A stretch of 12,548 nucleotides of DNA from an uncultured Lacticaseibacillus sp. (GTDB lineage Bacteria > Bacillota > Bacilli > Lactobacillales > Lactobacillaceae): assembly GCA_934293835.1 (NCBI GenBank), contig CAKQZO010000038.1:1-12548 (forward strand). The letters run 5' to 3'. Below, one piece after another: positions 1-7,306 of this stretch (positions are counted from its first letter, which is position 1; the number at the start of each line of letters is the position of its first letter). A model generated the notes under the pieces. That model was not told the origin of the DNA and ran no database searches. It worked only from the letters and a program-made list of their open reading frames with translations. The position numbers were made by a program, and so were the translations under genes.

Positions 1-430
1 TCCGGTCTCGCACGGCTTTGCCGTACGGCCCAGACCGCCTTACACTCACCACTAAATTCGTCCTGCTTCGCTCTGTGTAACCTCGAATGTGCCGCGGAAC
101 CATCGGTTTTACCCATGCGCCCCTTTGCGCTCCTACTCCGCGTTGCACCGCGTTTCGAAGACGACCTTAGACGAGCTTCACTTGTTGCCAAGTGGTGGTG
201 CGTGTTCATTCGCTCCGATTGGCAGTAGTGTTATAATCTGCCTTCTCAATTGCGCTCGAACTTCTGGAACAGGAGAGCCAGCCGGTCGAGGCCAACTGTG
301 AACCGTCTCCTGGTGTGCTGAGGGAACAAGGGAAAGTCGTAGGGCCGGCCAACAGCTCCCCTTCTCAACGCTTGAGGGTATTATTGCACACGATGTAATC
401 GGTTGCAAGCCTTTTTACTTATTTTTTTAA
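1..430 (-). ncRNA. Gene-free stretch, probable structured RNA (possible group II intron 5' part)
   Basis: I see no credible protein gene in 1-521. The stretch is full of inverted repeats that pair best as minus-strand RNA. CACTTG/CAAGTG (179-194) encloses a GCAA tetraloop, which is GNRA type only on the minus strand. The arms 276-283 and 290-297 form eight pairs, three of them G-U on the minus strand but A-C mismatches on the plus strand. CGGTCT/AGACCG (3-8 with 32-37) encloses a second stem (9-16 with 20-27) that also needs a G-U pair on the minus strand. A GTGTG, as at bacterial group II intron 5' ends, reads on the minus strand from 391. The sequence lies just beyond the terminator of the glycosyltransferase genes and runs off the left edge. 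The structure is visible; the group II intron identity is only a guess, and another ncRNA or a remnant element is possible. Confidence 0.35.
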
Positions 431-470
431 AGTTAATTTCGTCTGTGTTTTTGACGGCTAGCAGATAAAG

Positions 471-515
471 AAAATGCAAGCATCCCTCCCCAAAGTAACA
501 GGGTGAATGCTTGCG
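471..515 (-). terminator. Rho-independent terminator closing the glycosyltransferase genes
   Basis: Read on the minus strand, the arms GCAAGCAT and ATGCTTGC (plus positions 507-514 and 476-483) form a perfect 8-bp stem, with extra CCC/GGG pairing inside. A T-rich tail (ATTTTCTTT) follows. It begins a few bases after the TGA of the last gene (522-524), so it most likely ends the whole surface-protein transcript. Confidence 0.85.
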
Positions 516-521
516 TTCTTG

Positions 522-2075
522 TCAGCTCAATCGTTTAGTTTCTGGCAACTGCTGATACTGTTGCCAGACCGCGTCGGCGCCATATTTTTTACGCAACCGA
601 TAAGCTCCGTTGGAGAGACTCTGGAGAGTGGCTGGTGTCCGAAGAAGATTGGTGACTGCGTTCACGACCCCATCCAGATCTCCGTATGGCACCAACATCC
701 CGTTAACACCGTCTTCGATCATGTCGCGCGGCCCGAACTCGATGTCATAGCTAACAACGGGGCAACCATGCGCGAGCGCCTCTTGCAGGCTGATCGAGAA
801 CGCCTCGGTATGACTCGTCATCAAGAACAATGCGGCTTGATCGTAGATCGTATCCAGTTTTTCTTTGAACCCCATGAAGGTCACAACGTTGACTAACCCC
901 GCTTTGACCAAGCGCTGTTGCAGATTCTGGAGCAACAATTGGCCTAACGGACCATTAGGGCCACCGTAAACACTCATGTGGGCTTGCGGAAACTCCTGAT
1001 GTACTCGGATCATCGCTTCGATCGAGTCTTCAATGCCCTTTTCAGTTGAGATGCGGCTGACAACGATGATTTCTTGCGTGCGCCGCTCAGACCACTGCAC
1101 CCGCTTGGGCTGCGTGACTTCGACACCGACCGGTATCACATACACAGGCTTGGTTTGCGGATAATCGACCGCCAGTGCCTCTTTTTGCTGCTGGGTGCTG
1201 ACCATGACGGCATCGATATCGCCAGGATTGGCTAGAATTGCCTGATTCATATCGTAGCCATGTTGTTTCGGCTTCATGCTCACCCCGGCCTGCTTCATCA
1301 CCGCAACCTTCGCTTCTTCTTGAATCCGCTTATAAGCTCGATGATTATTGTGAACGACATAGAACTTACGCGCATCAAGCGGTACTTGTGTCAGAAAGTG
1401 TGCCGTATAATCGCGATCGAAGAAGAAGCGGCTTGGCTCCTGTTTGGCTAGCGCCTGCAGAAAAATCCGCTCCAAGTCCATGCTAGTTGGCAAGTCGCCA
1501 AAATCCCGCGTCGTGATTTTGGTGGTTCCTCGACCCTTATCGCCGTTGTACTCAAACCGCAACGCCAACTCGCCAGCCGGGGTGTAATACTCTTCGGCAA
1601 TCATCCGATTACCTGAGGTGAAGAAGCTGGTGCTGGTCTTGAAGCCCCGGGTGTCATAGCTATCCGTCCGCCGCACGCGCCCAGCATCATCAGTCCATAA
1701 GACATTGTTGACCGCATTCGTCGGGATATCGTAGCGCACCTGCGCCACGACCTGATCGCCTGCGACGTAATTCACCGCCTGAACATCACCTTCACGGCCG
1801 CCGGCAACTGCACGCGTCTTGGCCGGCTGCACCATACTTGGTGTGACCACCGACCGTGCCACCGTGATTGCGTCTTGATACCAGTCGAACATGTTGATGA
1901 TGTCCTCATCTGCCAATCCCCACAGCGCCGCATCATCATGCGCCATACGCGTGAAGGAGAACCGCAAGATCTTGGCCGGGCGCCCCATCTGCTTGAACAA
2001 CGCCAAGCGATTCAGCTCCGCGCGTTCAATCCCGGAAAAACGGCGATCGATGCCGTGCCCAATAAAATAATCCAT
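522..2075 (-). CDS. TagE/TarM-like glycosyltransferase, GT4 family, probable catalytic member of a pair
   Basis: 517-residue cytoplasmic GT-B glycosyltransferase that should transfer a sugar from a nucleotide donor. The N-terminus carries the SGIERAELNR loop (residues 14-23) typical of the TagE/TarM/GtfA group. A DUF1975-like beta-rich region follows (about 80-190, containing EYYTPAGEL), then a Rossmann-type donor domain (about 330-510). That domain has the expected donor-phosphate residues R341 and K346 (VSRISTEKG) and the E-x7-E motif E424...E432. The start is supported by AAGGGGTG five bases before ATG. It begins 11 bases after its paralogue ends, so the two are co-transcribed. Relatives decorate wall teichoic acid (TagE, TarM) or O-glycosylate proteins (GtfA/GtfB of Lactobacillus plantarum). 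Next to a sortase and Ser/Thr-rich surface proteins, protein glycosylation is plausible, but the acceptor cannot be read from the sequence. Confidence 0.88.
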   Translation of the reverse strand: MDYFIGHGIDRRFSGIERAELNRLALFKQMGRPAKILRFSFTRMAHDDAALWGLADEDIINMFDWYQDAITVARSVVTPSMVQPAKTRAVAGGREGDVQAVNYVAGDQVVAQVRYDIPTNAVNNVLWTDDAGRVRRTDSYDTRGFKTSTSFFTSGNRMIAEEYYTPAGELALRFEYNGDKGRGTTKITTRDFGDLPTSMDLERIFLQALAKQEPSRFFFDRDYTAHFLTQVPLDARKFYVVHNNHRAYKRIQEEAKVAVMKQAGVSMKPKQHGYDMNQAILANPGDIDAVMVSTQQQKEALAVDYPQTKPVYVIPVGVEVTQPKRVQWSERRTQEIIVVSRISTEKGIEDSIEAMIRVHQEFPQAHMSVYGGPNGPLGQLLLQNLQQRLVKAGLVNVVTFMGFKEKLDTIYDQAALFLMTSHTEAFSISLQEALAHGCPVVSYDIEFGPRDMIEDGVNGMLVPYGDLDGVVNAVTNLLRTPATLQSLSNGAYRLRKKYGADAVWQQYQQLPETKRLS

Positions 2076-2086
2076 CTCGTCACCCC

Positions 2087-3559
2087 TTAGAGTTCACCGC
2101 CAGGCAATTCGCAATAAGCCTGCCATACCTTGTCCTGATTATACCGCGGCGCCAGCTCATGACACCCTTGGCTCAATGCTTCGTGACGCGGCCGGTCGTT
2201 CAACAACGGCCAGATAACTCCGACCAAGCCGCTGGCGTGCTTGTCACTCACCAAGTAGCCGTTCTTCCCGTCGACGATCAGCTCTTGTGCCCCATAAGCC
2301 ACATCATACGCGACGGTCGGCAAACCCTGCGCCATCGCTTGTTGAATCGGAAGACTGAAGCCTTCTGTGGGCGTTGTCACGAGTAACAGCCCCGCATGCG
2401 CATAGACTGCTTGCAAATCTTCTCGATAACCCCTGAAGGCGACTGCACTTGTGGCCTTGGCTTCTTGGAGCCGCATCTTCAGGCGGTGCAAGAACTGCTG
2501 ATCTTGCTTTCTCAGCGCCGCGCCATAGACCTCAAGCTTCAGCTGAGGAAAATGCGTCCGTAACTCAATGAACGCGTCGATCACTGCATCGATCCCGCTT
2601 TCTGGGGTGATCGCGGTCACGGCAACCAGCGTCTTGCGCTCGTGAGTCGCCCAGGCGGTCGGCTTGAGCGGTTCTTGATTGATCCCTGCCGGAATCGCCA
2701 CCACAGGGACTTCTGGACACAGTGTCTGCACATCTTGGGCCTGGGCTGGTGTGGATACCATGATCGCATCGACCTCTGCGTCAGAGTCCTGTACCGCGCG
2801 CAAAATCTGCGCTTCTGCACTCTGAGGCCGGCGATGATCGCGATGCAAAACCACGATCTTGTGCGCCAGCGGCAACCGCAACGCCTCGAGCGGATAGGCA
2901 TCGTCGAAGAAGAAGCGCGCATCGCCCTGATTGAATTGCATGAGGAAATCACACTGTAGCGCCTGCATGCTGCTAAACTCGCGCCCATCTTTCAAGGTGA
3001 TCTTCTCGATTTCTCCTGCTTGGTCCGCGGCAAAATCAATTCGCATCGCTAATTCACCAGCCGGTGTATAGTATTCATCCGCCAAGGGCTTACCCGCAGC
3101 GTTGCGCAATGATACCCGTGACTTGAAGCCGCGAACATCATACGTATCGGTTTCGACCACCTGGCCTAACGCGTTGGGAACAAGCACATAAACTACCGCG
3201 TTCGTGTGCGCATCCAAGCGCACCTGACGCATCAGCTGCCCGTTCTCCCTATAGTTATACGCTTGAATATCGCCTTCGATACCCGCCGGCTCGATCAACG
3301 CATTACCCGGCCGCACCATCCCGATCGTCGTTAACTCGGCCTTAACGTCTGTCGCCTTTTGATAGTAATCAAACATGTTGATGAATTCATCATCATAGAC
3401 CCCAGCAGATGCTGAGGCGCTATGTGCGAGCCGATCATAGTTCAGCTGTAGCAGCTTGACTTGCCGTTGATGCGCTTTGAACAAGTGAAACCGCAATAAC
3501 TGTGCCTGATAGATGCCGATCGCGACATCTTTGCGTCCAGAAGCGACCAAATAATCCAT
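2087..3559 (-). CDS. TagE/TarM-like glycosyltransferase paralogue, probably catalytically inactive partner
   Basis: 490-residue paralogue of the next gene, aligning along its whole length (INMFDYYQ near 60, DEYYTPAGEL near 161-170, FFFDDAY near 216, DGKNGYLV near 430). The residues expected to bind the sugar-nucleotide are changed: Arg and Lys of the R-x4-K site are A316 and S321 (VTAITPESG), and the second Glu of E-x7-E is Q407 (E399 remains). It also lacks roughly 25 residues present in the paralogue at about 245-285. It may therefore be a non-catalytic partner that binds the acceptor or stabilises the active enzyme, as GtfB does for GtfA in adhesin glycosylation. I chose the ATG at 3559, preceded by GGAGG six bases upstream, over an in-frame TTG at 3574. 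One base separates this ATG from the sortase stop codon, implying translational coupling. Confidence 0.85.
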   Translation of the reverse strand: MDYLVASGRKDVAIGIYQAQLLRFHLFKAHQRQVKLLQLNYDRLAHSASASAGVYDDEFINMFDYYQKATDVKAELTTIGMVRPGNALIEPAGIEGDIQAYNYRENGQLMRQVRLDAHTNAVVYVLVPNALGQVVETDTYDVRGFKSRVSLRNAAGKPLADEYYTPAGELAMRIDFAADQAGEIEKITLKDGREFSSMQALQCDFLMQFNQGDARFFFDDAYPLEALRLPLAHKIVVLHRDHRRPQSAEAQILRAVQDSDAEVDAIMVSTPAQAQDVQTLCPEVPVVAIPAGINQEPLKPTAWATHERKTLVAVTAITPESGIDAVIDAFIELRTHFPQLKLEVYGAALRKQDQQFLHRLKMRLQEAKATSAVAFRGYREDLQAVYAHAGLLLVTTPTEGFSLPIQQAMAQGLPTVAYDVAYGAQELIVDGKNGYLVSDKHASGLVGVIWPLLNDRPRHEALSQGCHELAPRYNQDKVWQAYCELPGGEL

Positions 3560-3560
3560 G

Positions 3561-4247
3561 CTAATCCTCCGCAATCTGTTGTTGTAATGCGCGTGGTGCC
3601 TTCGTCAATGAGAACTTCGACAATAACTTCGCCTGAATCGCCAGACGGCCTGTCCCGTCGTCATCACAGGTGACTAAGGTCAACTCAGGCGTTGCGGTAT
3701 CGTCGAGAATCTCGACATCGGTCGCCTTGATATATCGCCGTTGATAGATCTGATAGGCATACACGTTGGTCATATCGGTCACATACGCGACCATTCCCAC
3801 GGTGGACTTGACCAACGGCCCGAACAACACCGTCTCATCTTGGGCCATGTGATGCCCCGCAAGCGCATAATTCTTCTCGCCCATCACCTGATTAGGATTC
3901 AGCGTTCCCGCGGCAAAAGATAACTCGGCATTGCCGACCCCTAACGCAATCGGGAGATTGATTCCAACCTGCGGCACCACCAGCTTGCCCACGGCCGCGA
4001 TCGCATGTCGTTGCAGTGACGCTTGGCTAAGCGAACTCAACGACAGCGGTTTGACCGCGGCAAAATTATAGGTCGGCTGCTTCTTCTGGCTGGTCTTACT
4101 TTTGGCGACGGACTCACGATTCACGGCGATACGGGTGTGGCTGACCAGCATCGCTGACAACGTATCCTGAAACAAATACAGGCTCAATACCGCTCCCAAC
4201 ACGACTAACAAGAGTGTCGTGATGGCCATGCGTAGCTTCGTCTTCAT
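3561..4247 (-). CDS. Class A-type sortase
   Basis: 228-residue membrane-anchored cysteine transpeptidase that cleaves LPXTG-type signals and links the protein to the cell wall. One N-terminal membrane segment (about residues 7-27) places the catalytic domain outside. The catalytic residues are visible: His in ALAGHHM (H132), Cys in TLVTCDDD (C194) and Arg in GRLAIQ (R201). There is no C-terminal membrane segment or lid, which argues against class C. The ATG at 4247 overlaps the previous stop codon as ATGA, with AAGGTGG upstream; an in-frame ATG at 4274 would add nine residues and is less likely. The nearest candidate substrate is the LPQTG protein at 4868-5302. Being inside a surface-protein operon, it may be a dedicated accessory sortase rather than the housekeeping one. 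Confidence 0.93.
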   Translation of the reverse strand: MKTKLRMAITTLLLVVLGAVLSLYLFQDTLSAMLVSHTRIAVNRESVAKSKTSQKKQPTYNFAAVKPLSLSSLSQASLQRHAIAAVGKLVVPQVGINLPIALGVGNAELSFAAGTLNPNQVMGEKNYALAGHHMAQDETVLFGPLVKSTVGMVAYVTDMTNVYAYQIYQRRYIKATDVEILDDTATPELTLVTCDDDGTGRLAIQAKLLSKFSLTKAPRALQQQIAED

Positions 4248-4798
4248 TCCGCTGCCACCACCTTCAATGTCCATGGCTGAATCATCATGCGCTTCTTGCC
4301 TCCCACCATCATCGTTATCGGGCGATTCAGGCTCTCAAGTCGATAGGTCCCCAGCACCCGCACATTCTCGCCTGCCCGCAACAGAATTTGGGCGTTCTCA
4401 CGGTAATTGCGATTGAGAAAGCTTAAGCGTGAATTTGCCACCGTCGTTGCGGCGAGAATGCTGCTCGTCCCAGCATTCGTCTGTTGGACGTAGGTCACGT
4501 TGTTGTCGAACACATATTGTGGCAAGGCCGCAGTTTTGCCAGCATTCGTCAGTTGATAGCTGACCACTAACGTTGGCCGCGCTAAGAAGTCCTGGCTACG
4601 ATAGTATCTGAACGCCCCGATCTTGAGCTTCTGACTCGTCGAAGGACTAGTCGCCACCGTTGGCGTGCCGATGATCGTTTTGTCAGGCTGAATCGCCTTG
4701 CTGCTCCAATAGGTGAAGCCCAGACGAATCCCGGCCGCGACCGCCAGCAACAAGACGATCGTCGCTAAAATAATGTTGATTCGGCGCCAAATCCGCAT
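4244..4798 (-). CDS. Membrane-anchored extracellular protein, DUF5067-like
   Basis: 184-residue protein of unknown function. It has a positively charged N-terminus (MRIWRR) and one hydrophobic segment (about residues 7-26), followed by an extracellular beta-rich domain. The pattern of that domain (PTLVVSYQLTNAGK near 75-88, then a late LRAGENVRVLGTYRLES near 142-158) resembles DUF5067-type Ig-like domains in lactobacilli; this is a resemblance by eye, not a search result. No cell-wall anchor and no lipobox are present. I chose ATG at 4798, seven bases after AAGGAG, over GTG at 4801. Its stop codon overlaps the sortase start by four bases (ATGA), so the two proteins are probably made together. 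It could assist the sortase or the display of surface proteins, but that is inference from position only. Confidence 0.8.
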   Translation of the reverse strand: MRIWRRINIILATIVLLLAVAAGIRLGFTYWSSKAIQPDKTIIGTPTVATSPSTSQKLKIGAFRYYRSQDFLARPTLVVSYQLTNAGKTAALPQYVFDNNVTYVQQTNAGTSSILAATTVANSRLSFLNRNYRENAQILLRAGENVRVLGTYRLESLNRPITMMVGGKKRMMIQPWTLKVVAAE

Positions 4799-4821
4799 CA
4801 CAATACTCCTTAATTTTTTTT

Positions 4822-4867
4822 ACAAAAAAACACCAGCAATACCTTAAGGGTACCACTGGCGTAGTGT
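4822..4867 (-). terminator. Internal terminator after the LPXTG gene
   Basis: Immediately after the LPXTG stop codon, minus-strand CGCCAG and CTGGTG pair with one G-U, with TACC/GGTA inside, and seven T residues follow (complement of 4824-4830). The next gene starts only ~25 bases further on, with no room for a convincing promoter. Partial read-through is therefore needed, and the site probably lowers expression of the membrane protein, sortase and glycosyltransferase genes. Confidence 0.7.
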
Positions 4868-5302
4868 TTATTCGACGCTTAATTGCCGCGATTTCAGCTG
4901 CGTTGCGGCAACACCCAAACCGCCGATAATGGCAATGATCACTAAGATCATTGGTAGCTCAACGCTCCCGGTCTGCGGTAAGGTGCGCCGCTGAGAAGTT
5001 GTCGCCGTGGATGTCGTTGCAGTGGTCTTCGCCTTATTCGTTGTGGCCACCTTCGTCTTCTCAGGTGTGGTGTTGACCGCCACGGTGTTCGTCGCAGAGG
5101 TCCCAGCATTGTTGCTAGCGGAACTGTTGTTATCGCCACTAGTAACCGGAAGATTAGGATTAGAAGGATTCAAGACCCCAGTGAATGTCACCACTGCTTG
5201 TGAATCTTCTGTAGAATCAGCCTGTACTTGCTGACTAGCCCACAGGCTCAACCCTGCAACGAACGAAATCGCGATTATGCGAATGATTTTATTCAGCTTC
5301 AT
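4868..5302 (-). CDS. Small LPXTG cell-wall-anchored protein of a WxL cluster
   Basis: 144-residue surface protein. Residues 1-28 form a signal peptide ending near VQA. A short segment with VVTFTG (37-42) resembles the start of the small LPXTG proteins found in WxL (Csc-type) gene clusters. Residues 57-104 are a low-complexity linker rich in Ser, Thr, Ala and Asn. The sorting signal is LPQTG at 108-112, followed by a hydrophobic segment (117-134) and a tail with K137 and R139. The mature protein has little room for a folded domain, so it is probably a spacer or scaffold. The ATG lies inside the upstream gene, overlapping its last 14 bases, with GGGGACGG upstream, which indicates translational coupling. 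Its Ser/Thr-rich linker is a plausible acceptor for the glycosyltransferases encoded downstream; this is untested. Confidence 0.9.
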   Translation of the reverse strand: MKLNKIIRIIAISFVAGLSLWASQQVQADSTEDSQAVVTFTGVLNPSNPNLPVTSGDNNSSASNNAGTSATNTVAVNTTPEKTKVATTNKAKTTATTSTATTSQRRTLPQTGSVELPMILVIIAIIGGLGVAATQLKSRQLSVE

Positions 5303-6332
5303 GGGATTCCGTCCCCTTTCGGCGTTTCACCAACAAGATAATCACAATGATCAACAAGAGCACGATCACTGCAAGGATCAGATAGATCCACCATGGAATC
5401 TGCATATTCTGCAACGTGTACCGCGCTGCATCAGCAGCAGAAACATGGAAATTCATGGCGAAATGCCAGACTTTAGTATTTGCAAACTGAGGATCTTTGG
5501 AGGTATAGGTGCCTTTGAGTGTGTAGTCCCCGGGTGCGACTGTGCCCTTCCAAGGAACCGCTACAGTGAAGTTCGTGTTCGGTGCCAGTGACGAATTGTT
5601 GAGCTGAATCGACTTCAGTGCACGGTTTTGACCCTGCTTCGTCACCTTCAGGTCCATCACCCCGTTATTCACGGCGCGGGCCTTCGGGTTCTGGAAGGTC
5701 CCCAACACGGCCGGTTGCTGGTTTGGTGCCAGCCCTACCTTTACCTTGTTGAGACGAATGCTCCCTAACTCATCGATGCCGTTAGACAACCTGACGGCCA
5801 CCGTGTAAGCCCACTTGTTCTTGACGCTGGACTTAGACTTATCCTTCGCGTTGGCTTCGCTCACGTTGATGCCACCCAAGATGATCCCCTTGAATGCCTT
5901 TTGAGGCATCGTCACTGGGAAGTGATACGTGGCGACTGTCGCTTTTGGAATCGTGATTACGGCATACTGCTTGGGCACCTTGACGATCTTATCTAGCGGA
6001 TACTTCATAGTCGAATCGTACTTAGCCACCGGACTGGTGTAGACGATCGTCGCATCAGAGTTAGTTGATGCGGAATAGTCCTGCACCTTCACCTTGATCG
6101 GCTTAGCACTATTATTGATGACCTTCAGCTTCAGCGTCGTCTTCTGACCTGGTTGCATCTCCAGATCATAGAACTTGGTGCTATTGTTCACCTGGTATTG
6201 ATTCTGAATCGGTTGCACGGAAACCGGCACCGATTGGTAATTGCTTGCGGCAGAGATCGATGTTGAACTGGCAAACAGTATCCCGCAAAATACCGCCCCC
6301 AAAACCAAAAACCAATTGTGAACCTTACGCAT
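5289..6332 (-). CDS. WxL-interacting protein (DUF916 and DUF3324 domains)
   Basis: 347-residue membrane-anchored extracellular protein. It has a signal peptide (1-28), then a DUF916 domain (about 35-155, now described as the peptidoglycan-binding part of WxL-interacting proteins). A DUF3324 domain follows (about 160-305), then a C-terminal membrane segment (about 312-336) and a charged cytoplasmic tail (KRRKGTESHEAE). Members of this family accompany WxL proteins and are thought to bind them and hold them at the cell surface. The start is uncertain by four codons: ATG at 6332 with AAAGGTG nine bases upstream, or GTG at 6344 with GGGGGAAAG. I prefer ATG because it gives a standard signal peptide beginning MRK. 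It follows the WxL gene after a terminator, so it is probably expressed at a lower level than the WxL protein. Confidence 0.93.
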   Translation of the reverse strand: MRKVHNWFLVLGAVFCGILFASSTSISAASNYQSVPVSVQPIQNQYQVNNSTKFYDLEMQPGQKTTLKLKVINNSAKPIKVKVQDYSASTNSDATIVYTSPVAKYDSTMKYPLDKIVKVPKQYAVITIPKATVATYHFPVTMPQKAFKGIILGGINVSEANAKDKSKSSVKNKWAYTVAVRLSNGIDELGSIRLNKVKVGLAPNQQPAVLGTFQNPKARAVNNGVMDLKVTKQGQNRALKSIQLNNSSLAPNTNFTVAVPWKGTVAPGDYTLKGTYTSKDPQFANTKVWHFAMNFHVSAADAARYTLQNMQIPWWIYLILAVIVLLLIIVIILLVKRRKGTESHEAE

Positions 6333-6369
6333 CACTAACGACACCTTTCCCCCATAGATTACTCTTATT

Positions 6370-6423
6370 AAAAAGAGCCAAGCTCAGTTTAGCATAGTCC
6401 CAACCAAGCTGGCTCAATTTTTT
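6370..6423 (-). terminator. Internal terminator between the WxL gene and its partner
   Basis: GAGCCA and GCT (6375-6384, one bulged A) pair with AGC and TGGCTC (6407-6415), flanked by an A-run on the left and a T-run on the right. It can therefore act on minus-strand transcripts, which see TTTTTAAT after the stem, and possibly on plus-strand ones. It lies ~30 bases after the WxL stop codon and before the WxL-interacting gene. I see no good promoter after it, so read-through probably feeds the downstream genes. Confidence 0.75.
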
Positions 6424-6452
6424 AGTCCTTCAGTTATTTAGTGACCACCGTA

Positions 6453-7229
6453 TTACGGTGCAGGAGTTGTTGCAGGAACAACCGCGAGCGTCCAAGTAAT
6501 GTTAGCGGTGTAGTCACCCTTCAAAGCAACCGCGGAAGGTACTTGCAGCGAAACATCTTTGTCGGCCCACTTTTGCTGAGTCGTCCCAGTCTGGGTAGCA
6601 TTATTCGTGATCGTCGTTGCAGAACCGCCAGCAGCTACATAAGTGTAGTTAGGCTCAGTCCCACTCAACAGTTGGGTTTTCCCGTTAGCTAACGTGATGG
6701 TTGCGCCAGTCAAGGTGTTATCAGCACTCGTGAAGTCGCCGAGCTGAGCGCTTAATTGATAAGCTACATCATCCTTGACCTTTTTGGAGATCTGGGTGAA
6801 GACAAAACCAGATCCGTCGGTTGTGGCTTTGCCGTCGCCATCTTTACCCTTAGAAATTGGGTTGTTGATGTCGGCCGTGCCTGCCGCTGCATCACTGCTG
6901 CTCAGCAACGGAATGTTGGTTGTACCAGAAGCGTTGGTCCCGAAGTTCAGGCTTGCTGGAATAGCATCCAAGGTCAAATCACCGATTTCACCGGTACTAT
7001 TGTCTGAGTTGTCACTAGGCGTCTTGGTAGGATCACTTGGGTCGGTAATTGGTGTCGTCTTGTCGTTAGTGAAGCTGACATAGGCATGGCCAGTTTCGGT
7101 TGCCGGTGTATCGGAAGTTGCGCCTTCGCCTGCTGCCGCGTTAACGGTGCTGTTGGTAGCGAAGAATGCGCCACCGAGAACTGCTGCGGAGAACAATGCT
7201 GCTACGGAAAACTTGCTCTTGTTTGTCAT
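6453..7229 (-). CDS. WxL-domain surface protein
   Basis: 258-residue secreted protein that should bind peptidoglycan without covalent linkage through its C-terminal WxL domain. Residues 1-31 are a signal peptide (cleavage near VNA). An acidic Asp/Ser/Thr/Pro-rich stretch follows (52-80). The WxL domain runs from about 83 to the end, opening with LTLDAIPASLNFG. The distal motif is intact as YTANITWTLAVVP (240-252). The proximal motif, normally Trp-x-Leu, here reads YQL (157-159), a Tyr for Trp change. I chose ATG at 7229, eight bases after GGAGG; an in-frame TTG at 7244 is unlikely. It is the first gene of the surface block, directly upstream of the DUF916/DUF3324 gene as in other WxL clusters. 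A terminator follows, so it may be the most abundant product of the operon. Confidence 0.93.
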   Translation of the reverse strand: MTNKSKFSVAALFSAAVLGGAFFATNSTVNAAAGEGATSDTPATETGHAYVSFTNDKTTPITDPSDPTKTPSDNSDNSTGEIGDLTLDAIPASLNFGTNASGTTNIPLLSSSDAAAGTADINNPISKGKDGDGKATTDGSGFVFTQISKKVKDDVAYQLSAQLGDFTSADNTLTGATITLANGKTQLLSGTEPNYTYVAAGGSATTITNNATQTGTTQQKWADKDVSLQVPSAVALKGDYTANITWTLAVVPATTPAP

Positions 7230-7306
7230 ATTGATTTCCTCCAATGTGTGTGTTGGCTTCTACCCCTGTTTTTCAGGCGTGAATTACTTTATGTCTTTAT
7301 ATTAAC

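Noticed and set aside
87..115. CCGCGGAACC-type sequence resembling a T-box motif
   Set aside because: Neither strand contains the full GGUGGNACCGCG consensus in the right orientation, and no aminoacyl-tRNA synthetase or amino-acid gene follows.
89..408. Short open frames on both strands in the left gene-free region (70 and 76 codons)
   Set aside because: No ribosome site, no domain, low-complexity products; the strong RNA-like pairing in the same bases explains the sequence better.
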